NCBI RefSeq assembly: GCF_001543245.1 | Contig: NZ_CP014163.1 | Coordinates: 974,387 to 1,038,386 of the forward strand | Origin: Aerococcus urinaehominis | GTDB taxonomy: Bacteria > Bacillota > Bacilli > Lactobacillales > Aerococcaceae | Length of the DNA: 64,000 nucleotides | Reading direction: 5' to 3' | Shown here: one piece after another, positions 9,079 to 17,258 of the stretch | Layout of the letters: every line of letters starts with the position of its first letter | Position numbering within the stretch: position 1 is the stretch's first letter | Program-made: the position numbers and the translations under genes | Notes under the pieces: generated by a model | The model's database searches: none | What the model was told of the DNA's origin: nothing | Seen by the model: only the letters and a program-made list of their open reading frames with translations

Positions 9079-11988
9079 CTAACGTAAACTTCTCACTTGG
9101 TCAAAATCAACCTGGGCCTGGTTGATGGCCTCTTGGTTGCCAAAAACGACCAGACTAGCTTGGTCATTGAGCGCTTGATTAAATAAGGGTGCCCGATCAC
9201 GCAGCTGGTCAATCTGGGTATCCAAGGCCTCTTGCAGACGGCGATCAACATCAGCCTTAGAGGTCCCATTGAAATAGCGGGCCATCATCAGGCGATTCAC
9301 CCCTTCAGCTGCCAAAGGTCCGTGGAAACTGGTCATGGACCCAATAATATATTGGTCAATTTCTGCCTGACTGAGAGCCAAGCCAGCTAATTCTTGGCCA
9401 ATATTTTGATAAACGGCAATGGTTCGGTCAATGTTAGGATCACGGTAAGAATATGTAGCCAGGTCTCCTGTCCTAGTTAGGCTTAAACCAGCGCCATAAG
9501 CGCCACCCTGAGCCCGAATTTGCTCATAGAGGTAGTCTTTAGACAAGATATTAGCTAGGACCAGGTCATAGCCGGCATAGTCGTAACTATCAGCTGGCAG
9601 TAGTCCTCCCATACTAACGTATTGGACATTGGAGTTGCTAGTAATAGCTTCCTTGCGGCCAGGACTAAGTGACAAGTTAAGGACCTGGGGCTGAGCTTGG
9701 TGACTACTTAGACCGTCCGCAAAGTGGTGGGTCAAGCTAATTAGGTCACTTTGACGGTCTCGGTCTGCTGTTAAGGCAATGGTGACACGTTCTTTGTTCC
9801 AGATTTTAGTTTGAAAATCAGCAAAGTGGGCCAGCATCTTTTCATAATAAGCACCAAAGTCAGCTAAGCCAGATTTGAGATGGTCATAGTAGCCCAGACC
9901 ATGGAGCTGGTCATCCAGATAATCAGCCTGGCTGGTGAAAGACCGTAGGCGACGCATAGCAAAACGGTGGCCGTTATTTTCAAAGGACCCCTCTAGGTCA
10001 TTTTTAAGACGCTGTAGGATAGTCTTGACCCGGTCGCGATTAGAAAAATCACTAGCCAACATAATCTCTTGAACCAAAGCTAGGGCCTGGCTAGTGTAGT
10101 TGGCCAAAGAGGCAAAGGAAACATCTAGTTGCAGGCAATAGTCTGTTTGATTTGGTCGATAAATGCGCGGCGTTAGGTCAAGGCCAGCTGTTAGTTTCAT
10201 TAACTCAATATCCAGCTCTTGGAAACTATAATTTTTTGTGGCAACTGATCCCAATAAATAGGCCCAATCTTGTAGATAAGGAATTTGGTCTGAGCTGATT
10301 TCATCAACCGGGAAATAGAAATCTAGGTAGTCGATACCGTTGCTATCAAAGGCGTGGAAGCAACTTGTATAGGCAGCCTGATTAATTTCTTGATCGATTG
10401 GCTTAGTTTGGCGGTCAACCTCATCTAATGTCAAGCTTGGTAAAGTTGCCAGGTTTTCTGGCGAATCACCAGCCATTTGATAGCTGCGCAAGTCTTCGTT
10501 AGCAGCGATTAAGTCAGCCACTTCTTGGTCAGACATGGCCGTCTGTTGGTTGGCCAAATCGTTTGCTAGTTCTTGGTCTAGCTGACTAAAAATACCTGAC
10601 TGGGGTTGGTGGACTAAAAACTGTTTGCTGGTGGCCGGCAAGATTTTTTTCCGGATAATATCTTCAATGAGATTATTATCGATTGCTGCCCTAACCGCTT
10701 TAAAAATTGGCCCATAATTCAGGCTTTGTTCAATATCCATACCATACCGCCACTTAGTCATCACCTGAATAAAGAGCGAGACCCCTCGATTAGCACCACC
10801 AGCGCGCCGGATTTGTAACTCGTTAGCATTCATAATGGCATGAACCAGGTCCTTGTTAACGCCCTGATCAGCTTGCTTGGCTAATTCATCTTCGATAATT
10901 TTTAAGATTCGATCGGCCTGACTAGCATCAGCCTTTTCTAAAATTAAACCAAAATTTTGGTAACAGCCATCGCCTGAAATAGCCGAAATATCAGCACCAT
11001 AGCCAGCGTCTACTAGTGCTTGGCGCAAGGGGCTAGATTCGGCATTAATTAAAACATCACTCACCAAAGAGTTAATAAATTGGTCTTCAATTGCCTGACT
11101 TTGGCCCATATTAACCACATAGGATAGATAAGAATCAGTTTCAGCAGTCATATCCTGGTCGCCATCATAGTAGACGGTGTCACGTTTAAATCCTACCTGG
11201 TTGTTAGGCATCATGATTTGACTTTTGCCACGGCCACTGGCGGTAAATTCAGCAAAAAAGTCCCCATCAATTTGAGCCAAGGCCCGCTCAATGTCGATAT
11301 TACCATACAGGTAGGTCAGGGCATTTTCTGGCCGGTAGTGGCGGCGGTGGAAGTCCAGGAAGTCTTGGTAAGTCAATTTAGGAATATCGTAAGGATAGCC
11401 ACCTGATTCATGGGCATAGGTGGATTCAGGATGAAAATTTTGAGTCACCTGCTGGTAGACTGTCCGATCTGGGGTAGAATAGGCGCCACGCATTTCATTG
11501 TAGACCACCCCGTTATAGGTCATAGCCTCACCTTTATCAAAAAGTTCTAAATGCCAACCCTCTTGCTTAAAAATCCGTTCCTCTTCATAAATACGCGGAA
11601 AAAGAGTCGCATCCAAGTATACATCCATGAGATTATGGAAGTCGCGTTCATTCATTGAAGCAACCGGATAAATGGTCATATCAGCAAAGGTCATGGCATT
11701 CAAAAAGGTCGACATGGACCGCTTGAGCATCTGCATAAAAGGATCCTTGGCCGGATACTTGCGTGAGCCAGATAAAACCGCATGTTCAACAATATGGGCT
11801 ACACCAGTTGAGTCTTCAGGTGGGGTTAGAAAGCCAATACCAAAGGTTCGATTATCGTCATCTGTTTTTAACCAAACTACTTGGCCCCCTGACTTAAGGT
11901 GTGTAAATTGATAGATTTGCCCGTCAATATCACCAGCTGGGCTTACCTGGTCCAGCCGAAAACCATAGCCAGTCCAATCTTTTTGCAT
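9079..11988 (-). CDS. M16C family zinc metalloprotease (presequence protease/insulinase type)
   Basis: This large 969-residue protein carries the inverted zinc motif HIVEH near residue 64, where the two histidines bind zinc and the glutamate is catalytic. A distal conserved glutamate lies in VYNEMRGAYS near residue 163. Length and the four-domain layout match subfamily M16C (PreP, Cym1, falcilysin), which degrades peptides within a closed chamber. There is no signal peptide, so it is predicted to be cytoplasmic. The gene stands alone, with its own short upstream region and a shared bidirectional terminator. The physiological substrate is unknown; turnover of imported or signal-derived peptides is a reasonable guess. 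Confidence 0.92.
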   Translation of the reverse strand: MQKDWTGYGFRLDQVSPAGDIDGQIYQFTHLKSGGQVVWLKTDDDNRTFGIGFLTPPEDSTGVAHIVEHAVLSGSRKYPAKDPFMQMLKRSMSTFLNAMTFADMTIYPVASMNERDFHNLMDVYLDATLFPRIYEEERIFKQEGWHLELFDKGEAMTYNGVVYNEMRGAYSTPDRTVYQQVTQNFHPESTYAHESGGYPYDIPKLTYQDFLDFHRRHYRPENALTYLYGNIDIERALAQIDGDFFAEFTASGRGKSQIMMPNNQVGFKRDTVYYDGDQDMTAETDSYLSYVVNMGQSQAIEDQFINSLVSDVLINAESSPLRQALVDAGYGADISAISGDGCYQNFGLILEKADASQADRILKIIEDELAKQADQGVNKDLVHAIMNANELQIRRAGGANRGVSLFIQVMTKWRYGMDIEQSLNYGPIFKAVRAAIDNNLIEDIIRKKILPATSKQFLVHQPQSGIFSQLDQELANDLANQQTAMSDQEVADLIAANEDLRSYQMAGDSPENLATLPSLTLDEVDRQTKPIDQEINQAAYTSCFHAFDSNGIDYLDFYFPVDEISSDQIPYLQDWAYLLGSVATKNYSFQELDIELMKLTAGLDLTPRIYRPNQTDYCLQLDVSFASLANYTSQALALVQEIMLASDFSNRDRVKTILQRLKNDLEGSFENNGHRFAMRRLRSFTSQADYLDDQLHGLGYYDHLKSGLADFGAYYEKMLAHFADFQTKIWNKERVTIALTADRDRQSDLISLTHHFADGLSSHQAQPQVLNLSLSPGRKEAITSNSNVQYVSMGGLLPADSYDYAGYDLVLANILSKDYLYEQIRAQGGAYGAGLSLTRTGDLATYSYRDPNIDRTIAVYQNIGQELAGLALSQAEIDQYIIGSMTSFHGPLAAEGVNRLMMARYFNGTSKADVDRRLQEALDTQIDQLRDRAPLFNQALNDQASLVVFGNQEAINQAQVDFDQVRSLR

Positions 11989-12066
11989 AATAAAAACTCC
12001 TCTAATTTAGATAATAGAACCAGTATAACATCAAAAAAGTGTCAAGCATACTCTAGTGCTAGTGGT

Positions 12067-12588
12067 TTATAGATGCAAATTTTGCCTCTGGTTAGCTTTA
12101 GCCTCCCGCTGATCACGGCTAGCCTGGCTGACTTGGTAAAGGGTCCAAGCAGCTGATACTAGAGGAGTAATCAGGGCAGCTACAATAACGCCAATCCAAT
12201 TGAAAGCTAGACTACACACCAATAAAATCACTAGAGATAGCCACCATGGTAGATTAAGATCTTTGCCCAAACCCCTAATTTCGGCAATTTGGTTAATTAT
12301 CTGCAAGATGATAAAAACCAGCGCTAATTGCCAGGCCAGACTAGTCGTCCCTGTCATTAATAAGTAAATAATCCAAGGGACGAAGATAACAGTCGAGCCA
12401 ATTAGGGGCAAGATATCAATCAGGACGATGCCTAAAGCCAGACCAAAATAATAGTTCAAACCTAGATAATAAAAGGCCACTGTTAAAACTAGTAGTTGGA
12501 TAAAAAATAATTTAACTTGCAACTTTAGATACCGCTTAAAGTGCTGGTAGGCCAGGTTAAAATAATTTTGCCAACTAAATTTATGCAT
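12067..12588 (-). CDS. Half-length AI-2E-type membrane protein
   Basis: The 173-residue protein corresponds to the C-terminal half of the AI-2E transporter (UPF0118) family: compare IVLIDILPLIGSTVIFVP and the following helices with the full-length relative at 28602-29798. Four or five membrane segments are visible. I placed the start at the ATG at 12588 because it has an AGGAG site nine bases upstream. A longer frame would run into the divergent YfiH gene and lacks a ribosome binding site. It is either a short natural variant or a remnant, but the reading frame is clean. Function is unknown. Confidence 0.75.
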   Translation of the reverse strand: MHKFSWQNYFNLAYQHFKRYLKLQVKLFFIQLLVLTVAFYYLGLNYYFGLALGIVLIDILPLIGSTVIFVPWIIYLLMTGTTSLAWQLALVFIILQIINQIAEIRGLGKDLNLPWWLSLVILLVCSLAFNWIGVIVAALITPLVSAAWTLYQVSQASRDQREAKANQRQNLHL

Positions 12589-12654
12589 TAGACCACTCCT
12601 TTTTCTTATTATAATTTTTTGAGGCTTTAAAAACACCGGACTTGGGCTGTATTT

Positions 12655-12663
12655 TGCTATAAT
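12655..12663 (+). promoter_or_regulatory. Extended -10 promoter for the YfiH-family gene
   Basis: TGC-TATAAT is an extended -10 element 30 bases before the ATG at 12694. No good -35 hexamer is seen, as is usual for this promoter type. Confidence 0.6.
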
Positions 12664-12693
12664 AGTTTTCATTAAAGAGAAAGGTTGATTAAT

Positions 12694-13458
12694 ATGTCTT
12701 GGATTAACTATCACTCTAGCCCAAAAAATATTTTAATGGGTTCTACCAGTAAAAATAACCAGCTAGACCTCGGTGGCAATACCGCCCTCCACACTGGTCA
12801 AGACAGTGACCTTGTTATTAAAAACCGCCAAATCCTAGCCGATGATATGGGCTACTCGCTTGACCGCTTTGTCTTTAGCCAGCAGACCCATTCAGCTAAT
12901 AGTCAGCTCATCAAGAACAAGCAAGCTGGACGAGGGGCCTTCAGTAACGACCTGGCCATTGCTAATACGGATGCCTTATACTCTTTTGAAAAAAATCTAG
13001 TGTTAACCTGTTTCACTGCTGATTGTGTGCCAGTCACTTTTTATGAAGAAGAAGCCGGTCTGATTGGCTTAATCCATTCCGGCTGGCGCGGCACCCTTCA
13101 AAATATTAGTGGCTTAACTATGGCTAAAATTGCTCATGACCACCAGGTTGACCTCGGAAAAGTCAAGGCCCATATTGGCCAAGCCCTCTGTCAGGATTGC
13201 TTTGAAGTGGATAGGGATGTTGGTTTAGCCTTCCAAGAACTGGACCACCAAGTCCAGTGGATTAACTACCGAGCTAACCAGAACAAGTATTATATCGATA
13301 ATCAAGCCTTTGTTGTTAGCCAGTTGGAAGAAGCCGGTCTTAATCCTGAAAATATCAGCATTGACCGCCACTGCACCCTAGAAAATGATCAAGCCTTCTC
13401 CTATCGAGAAAATCGCACGCCAGGGCGCCAGCTGCATTTTATTGTGAGAAAGGCTTAG
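12694..13458 (+). CDS. YfiH/LACC1-family purine nucleoside phosphorylase (former polyphenol oxidase family)
   Basis: This 254-residue protein belongs to the laccase-domain family of YfiH, YlmD and human LACC1. Characterised members act on purine nucleosides (phosphorylase, deaminase). The metal-binding and active-site features are FSQQTHS near residue 62, TADCVPV near 109, and HSGWRGT near 130. I chose the ATG at 12694 because AAAGG lies nine bases upstream. The in-frame TTG three codons earlier would leave no spacing to that site. In many Firmicutes the gene sits beside ftsZ/ylm genes, but here it stands alone. Confidence 0.88.
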   Translation: MSWINYHSSPKNILMGSTSKNNQLDLGGNTALHTGQDSDLVIKNRQILADDMGYSLDRFVFSQQTHSANSQLIKNKQAGRGAFSNDLAIANTDALYSFEKNLVLTCFTADCVPVTFYEEEAGLIGLIHSGWRGTLQNISGLTMAKIAHDHQVDLGKVKAHIGQALCQDCFEVDRDVGLAFQELDHQVQWINYRANQNKYYIDNQAFVVSQLEEAGLNPENISIDRHCTLENDQAFSYRENRTPGRQLHFIVRKA

Positions 13459-13567
13459 TCTTTAGCCCAACCTACCTGATTGCATATAAAATTAATCAAG
13501 TAGCACATTGCTTGATTAACTTGTCTAGCTGAAAAAGATAATTATTTCATATTTTAAAAGATAGTAA

Positions 13568-13600
13568 AGGCGGCTGAAATCCATCAAGTTTCAGCCGCCT
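13568..13600. terminator. Bidirectional intrinsic terminator
   Basis: A 12 bp GC-rich stem AGGCGGCTGAAA / TTTCAGCCGCCT, followed by GTTTTAT, lies between the convergent YfiH gene and glnR. Confidence 0.85.
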
Positions 13601-13630
13601 GTTTTATATCACTAAATATTTAATTAATGT

Positions 13631-14002
13631 TTAGCGCATATCGCGAAAACCACCCTGGCCGACAATTTCGTCATAAAGAATACGGCGTACATCGTCATCA
13701 GTAAGCGGGGCTTTTTCACTCTCGACATGCGTCTTATTACCAGCTGGCGCCTTACCATCATTTTCTTCATAAATGCGGCGAATGGCATGCACACTGTAAC
13801 CTTCCTGCAGGTAATCCTTAATATCCAAAAGTTGGTCAACATCATTCAAAGAATACATACGACGATTGGTATCTGTACGCTGGGGCTTAACTAGACCTTG
13901 TTCTTCATAATACCTAATCTGCCGGGCTGTTAAATCAGTCAGTTTCATTACTGTTCCAATGGGAAAAACCGCCATGGAACGACGTAATTCTTTCTCCTTC
14001 AT
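13631..14002 (-). CDS. glnR: MerR-family nitrogen regulator GlnR
   Basis: GlnR represses glutamine synthetase and ammonium or glutamine uptake genes when nitrogen is plentiful, with feedback-inhibited GlnA as co-signal. The 123-residue protein matches the family closely at its N-terminus: RRSMAVFPIGTVMKLTDL, then ARQIRYYEEQGLVKP, the winged-helix recognition part. A short C-terminal tail (residues about 90-123) is where GlnA sensing resides in relatives. The ATG at 14002 is preceded by AGAGGTG at six bases; a GTG three codons earlier has no proper site. glnA is not adjacent here, whereas in many Firmicutes it follows glnR. A perfect GlnR box lies in its own promoter. Confidence 0.93.
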   Translation of the reverse strand: MKEKELRRSMAVFPIGTVMKLTDLTARQIRYYEEQGLVKPQRTDTNRRMYSLNDVDQLLDIKDYLQEGYSVHAIRRIYEENDGKAPAGNKTHVESEKAPLTDDDVRRILYDEIVGQGGFRDMR

Positions 14003-14023
14003 ACACTTCACCTCTTCAGGGTA

Positions 14024-14052
14024 ATGTTACAATTTATTACATATAATGTCAA
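14024..14052 (-). promoter_or_regulatory. Sigma-A promoter of glnR
   Basis: On the minus strand, TTGACA (14047-14052), a 17-base spacer and TAACAT (14024-14029) form a near-consensus promoter. The GlnR operator covers its spacer and -10. Confidence 0.8.
14025..14041 (-). promoter_or_regulatory. GlnR operator (TGTNA-N7-TNACA)
   Basis: TGTTA-CAATTTA-TTACA matches the GlnR/TnrA consensus at every fixed position. It lies 23 bases upstream of the glnR ATG and overlaps the -10 and spacer of the glnR promoter, so autorepression is expected. Confidence 0.88.
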
Positions 14053-14118
14053 CCGCTTTCTTTTTGAAAACCCCTGTTTTAGGCCCGGCTTAATCCTACT
14101 TTTGGCCTACTTGAAAAC

Positions 14119-14147
14119 TTGCATCCTGCCTAACATTTACTTATACT
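14119..14147 (+). promoter_or_regulatory. Sigma-A promoter of the cation diffusion facilitator gene
   Basis: TTGCAT, a 17-base spacer and TATACT end 34 bases before the TTG start at 14182. Confidence 0.65.
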
Positions 14148-14181
14148 CTCTAAAGTAGACTATTTATGAAAGGAAATCGCC

Positions 14182-15054
14182 TTGGAAGATAGAAGAAAAG
14201 AACTCAAACAAGCCGAAAAAGGCTCTTGGATATCCCTAATTGCTTACCTCATTATTTCTGCTGGCAAACTCCTAGCTGGCTATTTACTCCATTCCGCCGC
14301 TCTCGTCGCCGATGGCTACAACAATCTCAGTGACTCAATAAATTCTATTGCCATGATTGTTGGTTTGCGCTATGCTCAAAAACCCGCTGATGCCAACCAC
14401 CGCTACGGCCACTGGAAGGGAGAGACGGTAGCTACCCTGGCCATGAGTTTTATGATCCTATATATCGGTATTCAGGTTACCTTAACGGCTATAAAACAAG
14501 TCTTAAATCCCAGCAACCAGCAACCCAGCCTGATGACCGCTACCGTAGCTGGTTTATCAGCCCTAATCATGCTGGGGGTTTACTGGTATAACCAGCGATT
14601 AGCTAAACGCGTCCACAGCGATGGTCTAGCTGCTGCCGCCAAAGACAACCTAGCTGACATGCTAACTTCTCTAGCCACTATGCTAGCCGTGATTGCCAGT
14701 AAGGCTGGTTGGTCTTGGGCCGATCCCGTCATGGCTGTCATTGTCGGTCTCATCATTTTAAAAACCGGTTTAGAAATTTTTGTTGAGAGTGTCTTTGTAC
14801 TAACCGATGGTTTTCCGGAAGATGAGTTAATGATGTATCGGGAAGAGATTCTCAAGGTAAGGGGTGTACTAGCTGTTAAATCTATCCGGGGCCGTTCTTA
14901 TGGCGGCCGTCCTTCCCTAGATGTGACCATCTTGGTTGACCCTAGCCTGACTATCGTCCAGGCCCACGACATTAGTGACCAAGTTGAGGAATTTTTGGAT
15001 GACCTATTTGCCATTCATTCAGCTGATATCCATGTTGAGCCCATGGATGTTTAG
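14182..15054 (+). CDS. Cation diffusion facilitator (divalent metal efflux)
   Basis: This CDF-family exporter exchanges divalent metals (Zn, Mn, Fe or Co) for protons across the membrane. The 290-residue protein has the CDF signature, with metal-site residues in VADGYNNLSDSI (D and N/D positions near residues 43-51) and in the HRYGHWKGE motif near residue 73. It has six predicted membrane helices and a C-terminal cytoplasmic domain ending HSADIHVEPMDV. The start is a TTG with AAAGGA seven bases upstream; the nearer ATG at 14166 runs into a stop after eight codons. The motifs resemble the MntE/FieF-like group, but the metal cannot be assigned. Confidence 0.9.
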   Translation: MEDRRKELKQAEKGSWISLIAYLIISAGKLLAGYLLHSAALVADGYNNLSDSINSIAMIVGLRYAQKPADANHRYGHWKGETVATLAMSFMILYIGIQVTLTAIKQVLNPSNQQPSLMTATVAGLSALIMLGVYWYNQRLAKRVHSDGLAAAAKDNLADMLTSLATMLAVIASKAGWSWADPVMAVIVGLIILKTGLEIFVESVFVLTDGFPEDELMMYREEILKVRGVLAVKSIRGRSYGGRPSLDVTILVDPSLTIVQAHDISDQVEEFLDDLFAIHSADIHVEPMDV

Positions 15055-15198
15055 CTACTACTAATCAGATAGCAAAGTGAGGGTGCGACTTTTGTCACAC
15101 CCCTATTTTTTAATTACAGGTAAAATATTTGAAAGCGTTTTTTTGTATACTAAGCTAATTTTGTAGGAAACGTTACTAACCGAAAGTGAGGAATTAAA

Positions 15199-15396
15199 AT
15201 GAACAAAAGATTCAACTGGCTTAGATTTAGTTTACTTTTCCTCTGGCCCATGTTTACCGGCTCAGATCCGGCTGCCCTGCTTTTTTCAAATGAGAGCTAC
15301 CAACATATCTTTAACCTCTCCTTTATTATCCTAGGTGTTATCCTCATATACAAAGCAACCGAGCCTTGCGATAGTCAGAAAGATGACAGTCGATAA
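15199..15396 (+). CDS. Small membrane protein, unknown
   Basis: The 65-residue product has a basic N-terminus (MNKRFNWLR), two hydrophobic stretches (about 9-29 and 37-52) and a polar tail containing one cysteine. A weak site GTGAGG lies upstream of the ATG, and a strong terminator follows four bases after the stop. It is monocistronic. I do not recognise a family. Confidence 0.6.
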   Translation: MNKRFNWLRFSLLFLWPMFTGSDPAALLFSNESYQHIFNLSFIILGVILIYKATEPCDSQKDDSR

Positions 15397-15400
15397 AGCC

Positions 15401-15433
15401 AAGCGCCCTCGATTTTTTCAATCAAGGGCGCTT
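15401..15433. terminator. Bidirectional intrinsic terminator
   Basis: Arms AAGCGCCCT and AGGGCGCTT with flanking T- and A-runs separate the small membrane protein gene from the convergent aminotransferase gene. Confidence 0.85.
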
Positions 15434-15448
15434 TATTTTTATCAAAAA

Positions 15449-16633
15449 TTAGGCTGAATGATGGTTCTTAAGTGCCTGGGTCAACTGGTCCATAGCTTGG
15501 CGAATAATATCAGGTCTGGTAGCTAAATTAAGACGAATATGACAATCATCCGGCTTGGTTGGCCAGTAGTCACGACCATAATTGACCGCCAAACCAGCCT
15601 GGTCTTGAACAAGACTAGTCAGTTGATCGGGACTAACATAGGCGCCTAAGTCAACAAAGCAGAGATAGGTAGCCTGCAGGTCAGCAATTTTTATAGCTGG
15701 AAATTCGGCTAGACTAGCTTTGACAGTTTGATAATTTTCCCAGACGATATCAATCACCTGGTCTAACCAGTCTTGACCGTGCGTAAAGGCCGCCTCAGCA
15801 GCAATGTAGCCAGCCGGTGCCCCCGTACCCAGGTGAATGGTCTTGGTATAGCGGTCATAAATAGCACGCAGGTCAGGATTTTTAATAATCATAAAGGAAT
15901 GACTAAAGGCAGCTAGGTTAAAGGTTTTAGAAGCAGCGGTAAAAATCACTAACTTATCAAAATCATTAACTAAACAACCAGTCGTTATAAATTCATGGCC
16001 TGGCATAATCAGGTCACGGTGAATTTCGTCAGCAAACAAAAAGACATCATATTGGCAGCAAAGATCAATTACTTTTGTCAACTCTTCCTGGCTCCAAATC
16101 CGGCCAATCGGATTATGGGGAGAGCAAAGAATAAAGACTTTTACCCCGTCCTTAAAAGCTGCCTCTAAACTATCAAAATCCATCCGATAGCCCGCTTCAT
16201 CATCACCCAATAGATCTTGCATCACTAGCTCACGATTAGCCTCTAATACAACTGTTCTAAAGGGATCATAAACTGGATTTTGAATTAACACTTTATCCCC
16301 TTCATTGGTGAAAGCTTGTAAGGCTAGGGCTAGCCCAGTACATACACCCGGCGTGTACCGGTACCAACTGGCCTCAGTCGTATAGTTAAAGTGGTCCTTG
16401 GCCCATTTAATTAAGGCCTGATAATAGGAATCGGGAACAGAAAAATAGCCATATTGGTTGCGCTCAGTATAGTCTACTAGCGCTTGGACCACCTCAGGCA
16501 CAGTACCAAAATCCATATCTGCAATCCAGAGGGGAAGCAGATCGTTAGCGCCGTATTTTCCGGTCATACCTGTCCATTTAATAACAGGACTGCCTTCACG
16601 GTCGGGGCTTAAATCTTTTAATACATCTACCAT
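15449..16633 (-). CDS. MalY/PatB-type PLP-dependent C-S lyase (cystathionine beta-lyase)
   Basis: This fold-type I PLP enzyme of 394 residues belongs to the MalY/PatB subgroup, which cleaves cystathionine or cysteine conjugates to give homocysteine or sulfide plus pyruvate and ammonia. Typical parts are LPLWIADMDF near residue 32, the substrate/cofactor region CSPHNPIGRIW near 169, FADEIHRDL near 200, and the PLP lysine in TAASKTFNLAA near 235. It lies alone, divergent from the dha operon. It may support methionine biosynthesis or release of H2S; the sequence does not decide. Confidence 0.9.
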   Translation of the reverse strand: MVDVLKDLSPDREGSPVIKWTGMTGKYGANDLLPLWIADMDFGTVPEVVQALVDYTERNQYGYFSVPDSYYQALIKWAKDHFNYTTEASWYRYTPGVCTGLALALQAFTNEGDKVLIQNPVYDPFRTVVLEANRELVMQDLLGDDEAGYRMDFDSLEAAFKDGVKVFILCSPHNPIGRIWSQEELTKVIDLCCQYDVFLFADEIHRDLIMPGHEFITTGCLVNDFDKLVIFTAASKTFNLAAFSHSFMIIKNPDLRAIYDRYTKTIHLGTGAPAGYIAAEAAFTHGQDWLDQVIDIVWENYQTVKASLAEFPAIKIADLQATYLCFVDLGAYVSPDQLTSLVQDQAGLAVNYGRDYWPTKPDDCHIRLNLATRPDIIRQAMDQLTQALKNHHSA

Positions 16634-16745
16634 ACTATTTACCTCCGTTTTTATTAGTCAAATTCATTTTAACATAGATTATAAGGCAGAGTGATTGTCA
16701 CTAGCGAACACTGTTTATACTTAGAGACGATAATATTTATAAATA

Positions 16746-16783
16746 AGTTAGCGCTTTCTAAATATAAGGGAGCGTGCTATTAT
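16746..16783 (+). promoter_or_regulatory. dha operon promoter with overlapping cre-like site
   Basis: A promoter TTTCTA (16755-16760), a 17-base spacer and TATTAT (16778-16783) precede dhaM. The sequence AGTTAGCGCTTTCT at 16746-16759 matches the CcpA cre consensus TGWNANCGNTNWCA except at the two terminal bases and overlaps the -35, suggesting carbon catabolite repression. Confidence 0.6.
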
Positions 16784-16822
16784 TAAGATGTAAATGTGTA
16801 TTGATTATAAGGAGGAACTTTA

Positions 16823-17230
16823 ATGAAAAATGCTATAATTCTTGCTTCCCACTCCCTAAAGCTCAGCCAAGGTACCAAAGAGCTCATTCAAGCCCTAGTT
16901 CCTGATCAGGAAGGTAGTTATAAAATCTTTACAGCTGGTGGTACTGAAAATGGCCACACTGGTACCAGTCCAATTATTGTGCTAAACGCCTATACCAAGG
17001 CCCAGGAAGCTGGTTGTGATTACATTTATGTTTTCTATGATATGGGGTCAGCCAAAATGGCAGCTGAAACTGCCCTGGACTTTGTTAATAGCGCAGAATT
17101 AAAAGCTAAAATTAAAATTATCGACCAAGCTGCCTTTGTAGAAGGCGCCTATGTAGCAGCTGTCCAATCAACGATTCAAAGCAATCCAGAGGAATTAGTA
17201 GCCGAAGTCCTGCAAGCAACTAATTATTAA
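16823..17230 (+). CDS. dhaM: PTS-dependent dihydroxyacetone kinase, phosphotransferase subunit DhaM
   Basis: DhaM receives phosphate from HPr and passes it to ADP bound in DhaL. The 135-residue protein is the minimal, single-domain EIIA-mannose-like form, with the phosphorylated histidine in IILASHS (residue 10) and the active-site loop TAGGTENGHTGTS near residue 37. It lacks the HPr- and EI-like domains fused in E. coli DhaM. AAGGAGG precedes the ATG. It is the first gene of dhaM-dhaK-dhaL, whereas dhaK-dhaL-dhaM is the common Firmicute order. Confidence 0.92.
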   Translation: MKNAIILASHSLKLSQGTKELIQALVPDQEGSYKIFTAGGTENGHTGTSPIIVLNAYTKAQEAGCDYIYVFYDMGSAKMAAETALDFVNSAELKAKIKIIDQAAFVEGAYVAAVQSTIQSNPEELVAEVLQATNY

Positions 17231-17258
17231 ATTTAGCGACTAATTAGGAGGTATTGGT

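Noticed and set aside
15130-15143. cre-like TGAAAGCGTTTTTT upstream of the small membrane gene at 15199
   Set aside because: Only the left half matches; the right half is a T-run lacking the WCA end, so the site is too weak to list.
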